Assembly (NCBI GenBank): GCA_034638255.1
Contig: JAWPGT010000092.1
Span: forward strand, 1 to 64,000
From: Coprinus comatus
Taxonomy: Eukaryota > Basidiomycota > Agaricomycetes > Agaricales > Agaricaceae
Direction of reading: 5' to 3'
DNA length: 64,000 bases
Shown in pieces: positions 34,901 to 49,853 of the stretch. The position numbers and the translations under genes are program-made. Under the pieces are notes generated by a model that worked only from the letters and a program-made list of their open reading frames with translations, ran no database searches and was not told the origin of the DNA. Position 1 is the stretch's first letter. Each line of letters begins with the position of its first letter.

Positions 34901-37900
34901 GCTGCTTTAACTTGTGAGTGATTAATTTTATTATTGTTCTTAAGGACGTTTGATGACAATGATTTTGTTATGTATGTATAGGGTCACTCCTTTTATTTAT
35001 TCTTTCTTATATTGCACAATTTTTGGATGGGGGATTTTGGACCAAGTTGGGCACCTTAATTTCTGCTATTTTGGCATCTAGATTTGTCGTCAGAGTCTTG
35101 TGTCCCGTATCGGCCATTCTGTTCAAATGGGTTGTTGTTGGAAGGTATAAGCCCGGCACGTATCGATTGTGAGTGAATCGCATTGTATTATCTTTGTATC
35201 CTCTACTAATTTTTATTATCATGTTAGTTGGTCTGGGTATTATCTGCGGTGCTGGCTCGTGGATCAGTCTCTGAGGTGCGCTATTGTTTACTTCTTACCT
35301 GGTTAAATATATCTCATTCAGTGCATCGTAGATCTGCTGGTAAAGGTGTCTTCGCCGTCCACCCCTCTCTCTCTCTATTTTATTATCGTCTTCTGGGAGC
35401 CAATATCGGCAAGAATGTTGTCATTGACCCAGGAGCCAAACTCGGGGAATACGATCTAATTACCCTCAATGATGGTTGTCGAATCGACAAATCGCATATA
35501 AGAGGTTTCTGTGTCGAAAGGGATGGATACTTTCGTTTGGACAATATTGTGATTGGACGATGTGCTGTGATCAATACGTATACGACAATTGCTCCTGGTG
35601 CGGTTATTCCTGATAGTGCTGTTTATGGTCCACATTCTTCCTCCAATGAACCACCTTCGCCAAAATCTTATGCCGCGTATAATCGAACGTTATTCCCTGA
35701 ACCTCATCTTGCGCTTCAAATGTTCGTCGCTTGGCCAATTATCGCCTTTGTTATTTGCTTGTCATGTAAGTAACATGTGTTCTCGTGGTTTTTTAAAAGT
35801 GAAACTGACTTTACTTAGATGTTCCATGGATTATATGCATCTGGTTGATGATTACTGAAGTTCAAATTAGCACACAAGGTTTGAACGCATTAGGAGCTGT
35901 TGTTTATTGGTTTGCGGATCCTCAACGAGTGGCATATCATGCTTTATCTCGAATTGTTAGGGCACTGTTTGCACCGATACTTCGAATGATGCTTGGGATC
36001 GCGGTTAAAAGGATTATGGGGCTCAATAAGGAATGTTCTTCTGAAGTGTTTACTCAAGGAATGCTTTTGAGAAGGTATATTAATACGACATTGATATCTG
36101 GAGAAACTTTTCATAAGGCGTTTTCGATCCTTGGGATTCATTATGAGATTGTTTCTGTGAGTTGTCCTTTTTTATATAAACCTTACCCCCTTGCTTTTGA
36201 AATGACTTGGAACACTAAACGTTGTGTAGATTGCATATAGAGCTATGGGCGCGAAGATTGGTAAAAGGATTTATTGGCCTGGTTCAGGAATTTATTGTCC
36301 CGATCCGGAACTTTTGGAAATTGGAGATGATGTTGTGTTTGGATCGCGTTCGGAGATATTTACTAGTGACCGTGTTGGATTTAAACAAGTCACTATTGGT
36401 GCTGGATGTGAGTTTGTTCTTTCTTTTTTAGTATTTTGTATATTCATTGCTAATGTTTTTTCGTGTGTTACGAATAGCGATGATTGCTGATCGTGTCGTT
36501 CTACTTCCTGGTTGTACCGTTGGAAGACGAACTGTTATGGGATCTGGTGCTCTTGGAAAACGTGATACCTTGTATGAAGATGGTTCGACATGGATGGGTT
36601 GTGGTGAGTTTTAAAATTGCGCATATCAGCGACAGTGCTGAAATAAATATTCAGAAAATGGGGATTCGATCTGCTTTGGAAAAAATGAGAAGGAGCTAGA
36701 TGATAAAGATACCACTACACCTTTCGGACGAGCCTTTTATCAAGGAAAAGCAGATTATTGGGTTTATCCTTATTTCTTGGTCCTTTTCAGCAATATCATC
36801 ATCACGGCTATTTCCTCCGCCTATTGGTCTATTAGTGCAGTTACTGCTGCACAGATCATACGTCACATCCACATCCAACTTAATTCCTTTAGTATCTTCA
36901 AACCGACTTGGTATCGGCTTGTGGTCCTCTATGGTTTCATCGCTTTATGCTTTATAGTCGTATTGAACATCCAAGCACTCATTGCATTGTTATGGACTAT
37001 CATCGTGAAGTGGTTGCTTATTGGGGAAAGAAAGGAAGGAAGATTTGAATGGGATAAGTCGAGTTATTGTCAGCGGTGGCAATTGCATTTATCCTTGTCG
37101 AGGGTGTTGTATAAAGGTTATGGTACTGGTGGTATACTTGGTCATCTTAATGGCTCGGTTTATATTATCTGGTATTTCAGAGCTTTGGGTGCTACCTTTG
37201 GGAAGAATTGTGCGTTGTTTGCTGGTGGTATCAGTGGTCTTTTGACGGAACCTGATCTAGTAGAGGTATGGTATTTGATTATTCACTTTCTGTTTTCTAA
37301 GCTAATGATTCTTGTTTCTCCAGATGGGCGATAACGTTAGTTTGGACGATTGTTCCGTTGTTGCACATATCAATTCTCGTGGAATCTTTGCATTGAACAA
37401 ACTCAAAATTGGAAGTGGATGTGCATTACGATCTGGTTCAAGATTATTATCTGGTGCTTCAATGGAAGATAGTAGTATGCTTTGTGAACATACACTTTTG
37501 GTTTCTGGTGATATTGCTGAATCGGGTCGTTGTTATGTTGGTTGGCCTGCTAGAGTGTTGGATAAGGATGGAGTGCATGATTATTCTGGGATTACTGGTG
37601 GTTCTGGTAACGGTCAACCTCAACTTATTTGTCCGGTTTGTAAACAGTTCCCGCAACATGGTGTTGTGGCTGTTTGTGGGCATTTGTTTTGTGATAGGTG
37701 TGTTTTTTTTACTTGACTTTCCCTCTCCCTCTCTCCCTCCCCCTTCATCCTTGTGGTCACGGCCCCTCCTCCCCCCTCCCCCACATACTCCCCCCCACCC
37801 GCTCGCTCGATATTGTTTGTGAAGATTAGTACTAACTCTTCTTTGTTTTTACAGTTGTATCCATCGTGTTCTTAAGAATAAGAGACGTTGTCCTATTTGC

Positions 37901-37975
37901 CGTATACCATCCTCACCAACCCAACTTCGCCAAGTCCGTCCGTCATTTGCGATCAGCGATAGTGAAGGTCACTAG
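31994..37975 (+). CDS. Adenylation-carrier-hexapeptide (Pls-like) synthetase fused to a RING finger
   Basis: Seventeen exons joined by short introns give 4,905 nt, a 1,634-residue frame without interruption. Residues 1-545 form an AMP-binding adenylation domain: LQTSGTSGKKK, SYGMTE, GWFDTGDMGYVDDDG, YITGRSKEIINKGGE and PKNNTGKAVR. A carrier domain follows with the pantetheine serine in FFLLGGNSLLLGKL (about residue 712). Next come about six hydrophobic segments interleaved with hexapeptide-repeat (left-handed beta-helix) stretches such as GANIGKNVVIDPGAKLGEYD and MGAKIGKRIYWPGSG. This is the A-T-membrane-tandem-domain plan of epsilon-poly-lysine synthetase and Pls/PosA proteins. Finally a C3HC4 RING lies at about 1573-1617: CPVC, CGH, FCDSC, CPICR. 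Exon 16 (37324-37697) encodes both the last hexapeptide repeats and the first RING half. Expected role: membrane-bound polymerisation or ligation of an amino or carboxylic acid; the product is unknown. Confidence 0.85.
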
Positions 37976-38799
37976 AAATGGCTTGTTTGGTTTCAATTTC
38001 TTTTTTCTCTCTCTATATTTATAATATCCAACCCCCCTTTTCTTGCTTTCCCTTTTTCTTTTCTTTCTTTCATGTCTATCTCACCTTCCCTTTTTTTTCT
38101 CTCCTTTTTCTTTTCTTCCCAACTCGATCATATCAAATGGACATACGTATACCGGTCTCCTATATACATAGACCAAATTGTATTATTCCCCATCCCAATA
38201 CTCTCTACACATCTACCTTAGTCTGTCTCCCTAGTCCAAACTCCTATTTTTTTTTCTTCTTCTTCTCCCACTCTCATAAATTACTATAAAAGCATTTCCT
38301 CCATTCCTATAGATAGTGATATTTGCAAAAGAAAAAAAAATCGTCATCGTTATGTTTATGTTTTTCTTTATTTAATTTCCTACTTCATCACCCTTTTTGA
38401 TATATTTGATTGTTCGAACGTTCAATTATGATGTTTTATGATTTTTTTTTTCATGTACTTTGTATTGTATCATCATCCCACAAACTAGAATACTATATAG
38501 AAATAACATGACCTTTGAACACGAGTTGAAATGGAAATTACATATATAGAAAGAAAATATTTCCTGTACTTCAAGTTGAGTTGAACACCGTACTGAATAC
38601 TGAGTGCCTCGGAAGGAATACTGCGTAAGTTGTAGTAATAGACTGTAACCCTAATTAAATCACGTACGTTTGAACGTTTGCCGTATCTTGTCTAGAAGCT
38701 CAGTCAAATAAGAAATTCGATATGGTATGATATGTATAAAAAAATGAATTTGCGTAAGGCAAAATAAAAAGTAGGAGTAAACGAGTCTGTTGCAAGTGT

Positions 38800-38848
<49 letters not shown>

Positions 38849-39018
38849 TGTATGTGTACGTTGGTGTATATATGAAGGAAGGGTTCAAAGGAATCCAGGA
38901 TAAGAATCGAAGATCGAATACGGAAGGGAAAGAAGAAGAAAGGGAAAGGAGTGTAAGGGTAGGGGTAGGGGTAAGGGTAAAAGTAGGAGTAAAACGGGTA
39001 GTTAAATGGAATATATAT
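37976..39018. other. Convergent 3' intergenic region with microsatellite
   Basis: Between the ends of two converging genes. Pyrimidine-rich at the left. A GA microsatellite of about 20 repeats spans about 38800-38845. A region of GGGTA-type short repeats lies at 38955-38990. No gene seen. Confidence 0.6.
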
Positions 39019-41195
39019 CTAATCTATGATATTTAGTTCTCTAAGACGAGCCTTTGCGAATTCGTCTTTGTATCTGTGCCATATCCTATTTCATTGTTAT
39101 TTAATTAGATATAAGCTGTCATAATTATGGAAGGGAGAAGAAAAAGAAACGTGCCTCGTAAGTTCATCGATATATTGTTCTTGAACTTTACGAACTTCTT
39201 CTAGTGTAGGTTTATCGCGTTGTATTACATGTATTGGTTTCCCAACTAGAATAATAATAATAAGAGCATCAGCATCTAGATGAAGAATTATAAATGTGGG
39301 TGTTAGGTACTTACTGACAACAACAATTCGTCTTCTATAAGGTAAAAGACCCAGGTTATCTAAATATATGTTTAGAATACCACCCATTCAATCTCTTTTT
39401 TCTTCTTTTTTTTTGTGATAGAAGGAAACAAAAACAAAAAACTCACAATTCAAAAGTCCACGACCATGAAATAAAGGAAGTGTAAATCCGAAAACAGATT
39501 GAAAATGTTTTTGAAGCGCATACACCGTTGTTCCTTTTTCATTCGGCATTTGTTCATAGATCTAAGAAGTGTATATTATTGAACGAATGAATGGTTATTT
39601 CATTAGAGGTATACGTACGTCATTCTCTCCGAATGAAAATACAGGCACTAAATCCGCTCTAAAAGAGGGAGGGAAAAAAAACATGAGTCATTCATTCATA
39701 ACTATGGAGGTATAAATGTTAACTTACCCATGTTGAATCGCAAGTTTAATAAAACCCAACCTACAAAGAAAAATCAATCAACACTTCATATCAAATCATA
39801 ACCCCAATCACCACCCCCCAAAACACATTCCTTTCAAACAAAAAAACTCACCTCTTCCTCAACGTCAAATCCGCAGTCCCAGGATGAGCACTCAAACTTT
39901 CCGCAGCACCACCAACAACAATCGTAATACTCTCTCCAGGTCCAGCTTTCAAAATATTTGAACAAGATTCCCTACTAACACTACAAATCCCCAAAGCCAA
40001 TAAAATATCACGATAGAATGGAACTTTGAAATTGGATGCTAATGTTAAAAGGTGTGGTTTTATTCCTGGGAATGATAATGAAAAGTTTGTTGCTTCGGTT
40101 CCAAATGTTACTAGTGCTCCCCTGTTGTTGTTGTTTTTTTGTTGTTGTTTTGTTTAGGAAGTTGTGATGGGAAATTAGGGATAGGTGGAAGATCATTTTT
40201 GTTTATTCGTTTGTTCATTTGATATTCGAGGATAGGTCGAGAATAAGGGAATAAGAAAGAAAAAACCATATAGCATCGCGTTAGATTCAAAGGTCCATCA
40301 TAAACAATCCATAGAAAATCAAAAAATGCACATACATTCCAATAATCCCTAAAAGAACACACACACATAAGTAAAAAATCAAACAATAACGGAATAAGAA
40401 GAAATAAACTCACCATGAGGATGATATCCAAACACATAAGGTCTATCCGGAGTCAAATCTGCTTCCTACAACAACAAAGTGAAAAAGAAAAAACAATGCT
40501 ATATTACCGATTCCAAAAGTCCCCAAATAAAAACACTCACTTTAAGAAACCTAAAACCAAAACCATCCAATACCAATATCCAAGTGTCCACATCCACATT
40601 AACATTAACATCAAAATTTTTCAGCATTACTTCCTCCAGAAATGAAACAAAAAAAAAAAAAAGCAAAACAACGTACGAAACAGGATAATACCCAGCAAAA
40701 TACCTCCAAAACACAATCTTCCTAACCCATTCACTCGATCTCCCTCCTCTTTCCGGTGCTTTATCCACATAATGTATCCAAAACATATAAACCACCAAGA
40801 AAGGCCACAGAAATGGGAAAGAGCTAATATTTGAATCAGTATATGTGTGTGAATTAGTTGGTATATTACAATTATAGTAATAAATAGGGGAAGATACGTA
40901 CCATAGTAGAAAGAAAGTGCAACAAGTGATAGCAATCATAATAGACCATGTTGCTACAGCTAGAGTCTGTAATCTTCTTTTCCTCGGTATCTTCGCGGGT
41001 ACAAAGCTAACAAGGCAACAAGTAAGCTTTCAACCGGTATGTTCATTACATCACCCAGATTCCAGAAGTTACGCACTCAATACCTGTGTTCAACGATGGA
41101 GTCTGTGCGAGGCTCGAGAGGCGCTCTTTGAGTGTAGCCATGGACAGTTTGTGAGAACCCCTCGAGAGCATTGTACGGAGGTTGGAATCCGTCAT
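39019..41195 (-). CDS. Diacylglycerol O-acyltransferase, DGAT2 family
   Basis: Start ATG at 41195 (MTDSNLRTMLSRG). Exons follow with ATLKERLSSLAQTPSLNTGI, FVPAKIPRKRRLQTLAVATW and two membrane segments, then WIHYVDKAPERGGRSSEWVR, YVFGYHPHG with the catalytic HPHG, VPFYRDILLALGICSVSRES, VVGGAAESLSAHPGTADLTL, NLGLLPYRRRIVVVVGKPI and the end IWHRYKDEFAKARLRELNII. All DGAT2 blocks are in order. The enzyme esterifies diacylglycerol with acyl-CoA to triacylglycerol at the ER/lipid droplet. Introns are many and short; the last begins with GC rather than GT (exon ends at 39155). Its 5' end is only 168 bp from the stop of the Cdc48 gene upstream on the same strand. Confidence 0.9.
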
Positions 41196-41363
41196 TGATG
41201 ATGGAGGAAGTTTGATGGAGAACAAGAGGTATTGATGTTTGAGAACACGTGAGATTCTCACATAATCTATTCCTCAAAAATAGTGACAAGAGACAATGAT
41301 ATATGACCACAGCAATGAAAGAAAAAAACTAAAACTAAAACAACAAAGCCTCCATGATTATAT

Positions 41364-44325
<2,962 letters not shown>

Positions 44326-44426
44326 TGTTCTTGGATGTTGTTGAAAGAGTATAAAGCTCAGTAAGAGGACACGCGTCCTGATATGCGGGCGATGGCACAA
44401 CACAGCCAAATATTAATATGATTAAT
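44326..44426. promoter_or_regulatory. Short spacer holding the Cdc48 promoter
   Basis: Only 101 bp lie between the cofactor B stop and the Cdc48 start on the same strand, so the Cdc48 promoter must reach into this spacer or the end of the upstream gene. No specific site was recognised. Confidence 0.4.
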
Positions 44427-45334
44427 CTACATTTCCTCATCCAACTCCAGCTCTTCTACCGGGTAATCTCCAACCTTCACCTTGTCAGCACGCACAAACA
44501 CCCCGTAATTCGGCTGGCATTGGAAATACACCTCGCCTTGTACTCTGCACACAAATCAGTAATTTATCAATTTATCACACATACCACTTACGACCCGTTG
44601 TTTTTGCCAAACGGCTCGTCATATTCCACGCCAACCCACGGTCCAGAGCTGAACTTGGTGGTGCCTACGAAGCGGACAACCCCTCGTTTGCTCAGGCCTG
44701 GCTCTGATGATTCAACCTCACACCGAGCTCCAATCGGTATGTCAACAACTACTGGTGACGATGCTTCTTCGCTGTTTTCTGCAAACCGCCCAACCTTGTT
44801 GCGCTTCTTATAAGCCAGTACGCTATCTGTGTGTGCCTTTCAAAACCAGCATAAAACAAGAATAGACACCAATCTACCTTGTCGCTTCTCATACTCTTCG
44901 GCACTTATCTCAAACTTTTCCACTTGCGACACGTCAGTTAGCTGGCCAGTGAACGACGCTGAGGGGTTAGTGTCTTCCACCTTTTATAATCGTCTCGATC
45001 AGTATTCTATCACAACCCTGAGCAGATGCGATGGATGTTACCTTGAGCACCTGATAATCACGCAAACCATAATATCCAACTTGTTTAGATCCGTCAGAAA
45101 GTTGAGCTAGAACATTATCGCTTCCTTCCCTATCAATCAAAGATATCCGTTGATTCGAGGATGGAATTCCAGTGATCACTTCAAGTTTGTCCTTTTATTT
45201 TTGAAATTAATATAGATGAAATGATCTTGATGTATTGAAAAAACCTTGAGAGTGTCAATTGTCCAGCTTGGATTAATCCGTCGTTCTGAATGAGTGTCTG
45301 GTGAAACAACAAAGATGTTGAGCACTCCTGACAT
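44427..45334 (-). CDS. Tubulin-folding cofactor B (Alp11-like)
   Basis: Start ATG at 45334 ([19 protein letters not shown]), stop at 44427, about 240 residues in five short-intron exons. The N-terminal half is a ubiquitin-like domain ([31 protein letters not shown]), followed by a coiled linker ([20 protein letters not shown]). The C-terminal CAP-Gly domain has [20 protein letters not shown] and [10 protein letters not shown]. The last residues, EEM, take the place of the usual acidic C-terminal tail. The protein binds alpha-tubulin during its folding with cofactor E. It sits head-to-tail with CDC48. Confidence 0.93.
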
Positions 45335-45796
45335 GATTGCAAAGGAAAAAGAGAGTAATTAGCCACGTGCTTATCTTATATCAAAACAGCTTTCATTTTT
45401 AACAACTCATCACCACCTCCGGCCGAGAAAACAACCTTACAACTGGAAAATAAACATCATCCCAAAGCAACAAAGCTGATTATGATCATCTTTATTTTTG
45501 AAAGTTCAAGCTCAAGTTGGACAAGGGGTATGTAATGGTGCCAAAGCGGCTGAGTGTTTCCCATAGAAACCAGTGACCACACTTCCCTAAATCAGAACTC
45601 ATCCTCGGGAACTCGAATCCTTATAAAAGACGTCACCTCTGTCTTGGGACGTTGATCCCTTCCCTTCGCGTCCAATCACGGTGTTAAGCATCTCCTTCCT
45701 CTTAACCTTAGGCTTTTAGGCTCTTTCGCATTAGTCCTTTGTTTTTTGCCCCTCCCCCTCTGTTGAATGTCAGAAAAAGAAAAACCGCAAAACTGA
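45335..45796. other. Divergent intergenic region
   Basis: About 460 bp between the cofactor B start and the start of the secreted/membrane protein on the other strand. Presumably a shared promoter region; no sites recognised. Confidence 0.45.
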
Positions 45797-47797
45797 ATGT
45801 TACCAATTCCTCCAATCTTCCAAATTCTTCTTTACAGCTTTCTAGCCTCACTGTCACTCTCTCCCCTAACAACTGCACAGTCACAATTGCGAAACATAAC
45901 AATACCTATAGACTCTCCTCAAATAATTTATACTCCTTTTCGTTGTGAACCAAATGACGTCGCGTCTTCACCGGAATGTATAGGTGCATGGTACGCACAA
46001 TTTTAATTAAGACGCGTAACATCCTGAAATATTAAATACTAAAACGAACCTCTCAAATTAATTTTAAAAAAGGATAATCCAAAGGACTGGTCTCGATGCA
46101 GTGACAACCATTCAAACGACAGGACCAGATCCATTATCAGGAAACATTATACCTCAGATGTATTTCCAATTTCGCGGTACGTTCTCTGAATCACCTTAAT
46201 TCAGTTTAAACTCTTTTCTTTTCTATTTTTACCTCTCTCTTCCCATCTTCACTGCCTTGAATTGTGATTGACAACGCTGATCATGATATTCATGAATATC
46301 CCCCTTGTTCGCGGGTGGTAATCATTGTACCTGTCCATCCATACATCACATACGCACATATACGTATACATTCCGATTTTTTCTTTTCTCACCCTCACCC
46401 ATTTTATACCCCCGAGTCCGCCGAGATTTACCATTCAACAATCAACGTCTCACAACCATCATCAGACTTCTTGACCGAGACTTTTTGACTTTTTACCTTT
46501 CAATTCAATTCATCTATCACGCATCACAAAAACACAAAACGCTCATTTCTTTTTTTAATAAAAAAAAAAAACAGGAACCTCATTATACCTCACAACAACT
46601 TCAACTTCAACCGCTCAAGTTAATATTACCATCACCACTACTATCAATACCACTTCTACCTCCACTTCCTCCACCACTCCATCTCCTCCGCTTCCATCTT
46701 CACTATCAATATCAACCTCCCAAACTCAAACTCAAACTCAAACTCAAACTCCAAATACAATAACAACAACCTCAATATCAGCTATATTCGATTCCAGACT
46801 TCAAATCGCTTCCATCTTAAATTTAAATCCAAATATCGTGACAAGTGTAGCTTTGACTTATCTTCCTGATCTTACTGGTGGTACGACAGAAAGACAAGAA
46901 TTTGGATTAACAAGTTTACTAATTACTTCCGATCAACCGTTCGTATTTCCCTTTTTTCTTTTTTTTCTTCTTCTATCTCATCATATCAATTGAACCTAAT
47001 TGCTTTTATTTTATTTTTATAATTTTTCTAGAGAAGCATCAGTAACAAATTTACCAACAATTCAACCACCACCACCAAACTCATTACCAACATTTTCACC
47101 ACGTCCACCACCCTTTTCTTCTTCATTTCCATTTCCTATACCTACACCTTCCTCTTCTTCATCATCATCATCATCTACATCTGCGAGAAATAGAAATATA
47201 GGGTTAGCAGTAGGTTTAACAATAGGTTTAGGTTTAGGATTAACAATCCTAACAAGTGTGATATTCATATTTTGGAGAAGGAGAAGACAACAACAAAGAT
47301 CGTTGTCGTTAGTAGGAAGAAGAAGAGGAGGAGGAGGAGGAGGAGGAGGAATTGGAATTGGAAGAAGAGGAAGATGGGTTAGACCTGAAGATGTTAGAAG
47401 AGTGACAGCTAGACCTGGGACTGGAATTTGGAATTATTCTGGTAATGGGTCTTGGTCTGGGAATAATTTGAATTTTGGAAATGGGAATGGGAGTGGGAGT
47501 GGGAGTGGGTTGAGGAATGGAAGTTTGGATGTTGATGTTGGGGATGTTACACGAAAAAGTAAAAGTAAAGGTAAAGGTAAAGGAAGGAGTAAACGTTCCA
47601 CCACTACTGCCGCCGCCGCTCCCGACGCAAGAACCTCGACAACAACAATAACGAGAAGTATAGGTGTTGGAACTAGTCCTGCTGGAAGTGTTAATGATAT
47701 TGGTGATGGTGGAGCATTCAAGTTAGGGAGAGAAAGAATGCCAATGTTGAAACCTTCTGAACGAGTTGTAGTTGCTAGTGGAAGTGGACAAGTCTAA
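45797..47797 (+). CDS. Secreted N-terminus, Ser/Thr-rich single-pass membrane protein
   Basis: Start 45797 with signal peptide (IFQILLYSFLASLSLSPLTT, cut before QSQ). A first exon (to about 45991) encodes a short ectodomain with two Cys, FRCEPNDVASSPECIGAW. Exon 2 (about 46073-46177) reads IIQRTGLDAVTTIQTTGPDP. Exon 3 (from 46575) is Ser/Thr-rich with a QTQTQTQTQT run and ISAIFDSRLQIASILNLNPN. The last exon (from 47035) has a Pro/Ser stalk, a membrane helix (IGLAVGLTIGLGLGLTILTS), a WRRRRQQQR stop-transfer and a Gly/Arg/Ser-rich tail ending at 47797. The layout parallels the other two membrane proteins here, but it lacks the YDPxDAYGG end. The 395-bp intron between exons 2 and 3 is unusually long for this window. 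Function unknown. Confidence 0.75.
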
Positions 47798-48926
47798 TCA
47801 ACATGTTGGTTATGAAGATGGTCGAAGTTTTGTGTTGAACAATTTTCGTTTTGCATTTTGGCATTGTTTCTTTTCTCGAATCTTTGGCATTGTCTTCTTT
47901 TTTTTTTTGTCACAGTTACTGCTATGCATTCATTTTTTCTTCTTTTTGGACTTTGGTTCTTTGGGATTTACTGTCGATAACCATTCCTATTCTTATTTCA
48001 ATTCATGTCTTGATACCTTACGACCTGTATTATGACAATGTGATTAACGACTCTCTACATGTACTTGTAAATTTCGAGTTCGAACCCACTTCAAACATTC
48101 TTCTCACCAAGGTTTCATCTCAACAACTGTCCAACACCCATCATCAAACCAGGTTAAAAATTCTCAAAGCCTTCAGGAAGTTCCCGAGAAAAAAAATCTG
48201 TCTATCTATCTGTCCATAAAAAACCGACGATCACCGAAAGCTGTTGAAGAAAATCGATGCATTAACAAAATATAGCGGGCTGGAGCCTGGCAGTCATCCA
48301 TGACACATGCCATGCCCATACCATGATTACAGTTTAGTAGATCAATGACCTTGATAAATGCATCTATTTCTGATATAATAAACCTTGAGGTATCTGCCTA
48401 GAAAATGACATGCATCCAGGGTGTGTAGTGTGTGTGTGTGTTTCATATTCATTCATTGAGGCTCAAGTACTAAAGATGTATATTCGCCACAAATAGCTAC
48501 AAACTGCAACCGCAAACACGACCGATGACTAGGACTCACGTTTACCAAACCGTTGTCTCAATGTATAATAGTCCATGATGGAAGATAAAATTAGATCCTC
48601 TGGGACCATACCTACCATACCTACCGTTACAATGACCATGAATGGAAAAGATCCTCAATGACAAATGATCAACGAGCGATTCATAAGAACTTGGCAAAAG
48701 GATGTGATTGCGTGTGTTCAAGAGGGAGGAGGTTAACTCTGGGTTAACTGGTCACTGGAGTCTTGGGTCATATGTTTAATGTTCCCCATTTAGGAGCTTC
48801 CTTTCCAAGGCCCACTTCGTATTTAAAGGAGTCATAAGTTACCAAGCTTCCTCACACTCACCTACCTCCCACTTGAATTTTACGTTATACCACAAAAAAG
48901 ACCAAACCCAAGCTCGCCTCCATTAA
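47798..48926. other. Intergenic region
   Basis: No gene recognised. A GT microsatellite lies at about 48427-48441. T-rich sequence after 47890 is the likely 3' untranslated region of the upstream gene. Confidence 0.5.
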
Positions 48927-49853
48927 ATGTCTGACTCTGAATCCAAAAGTAAGCCCTTCACATCCAATTAATATCAAATTATCTAATCTAATCCTAAATC
49001 TTTCGGATTCTAATAAGATCCACCACTCCACTTTGCCGTCCCATTATTCCCTTCATTCCAAGCACTAGACCTATTTGGTCCATTAGATGCATTAAACACC
49101 ATTCCAATTGCCTATCCAGAATATGCAGGTCAACTTCGATTATCTATTATAGCATCAACACTTGATCCCATTTCTACACTTCCTCATTCTTCTTTTTACG
49201 AAGAAAATCAAGACCAAGGACAAGGACAAGGAATACAAAAAAACTGGACATTCGAACAAAAAATCCTTCCAACTCACACATTCTCAAATCCACCTACAAA
49301 TATTGATGTTATACTTCTACCAGGAGGTATAGGTACACGACCACAATTTCAATCAACTTGGCAACCTATAGTTGATTATCTTTCATCTATTCTATTTTAT
49401 CCTTCCACCTCTACCTCAACTTCTCAAAATCCCAATCCGAATTTACGTGCCATATTCACTATATGCACTGGTTCACTTTTACTTGCTCATACCGGAATAT
49501 TAACTCACAAATCCGCAACAACCAATAAACTATCATTCCAACGTATCAAATCTTTATTTCCAAATGTCAATTGGAAACCTAAAGCACGTTGGGTTAAAGA
49601 TTCAATCATCATTCCGTCTACCACTTCTCATGCACATATTGGAACTGCAACTGCAACTACTATGGATACGGGTGCGGAAACAGGTCATAAGATCGATATA
49701 TGGACATGTTCAGGTGTAAGCGCAGGTTTAGATGGAATCTTTTCATTCCTTTCATCAGAATTCAATCCTACCCTATCCCACAAAATTTCTACAATTTTGG
49801 AATATGAACCGAAATCGGATCCTAATGATGATCCTTTTGCTGCCATTATATAA
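48927..49853 (+). CDS. DJ-1/PfpI (class I glutamine amidotransferase-like) family protein
   Basis: Two exons, 48927-48948 and 49018-49853, total 858 nt, 285 residues. The fold motifs are in order: FAVPLFPSFQALDLFGPLDA, a loop insertion of Gln/Asp repeats, IDVILLPGGIG, the nucleophile elbow FTICTGSLLLAHTG with Cys at about residue 165, KARWVKDS, and CSGVSAGLDGIFSFLSSEF. This is closest to the isonitrile hydratase-like/ThiJ-PfpI branch. Activity could be a hydratase or glyoxalase-type reaction, but cannot be told from sequence alone. Ser/Thr-rich and Gln-rich loops are longer than usual. No damage. Confidence 0.88.
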
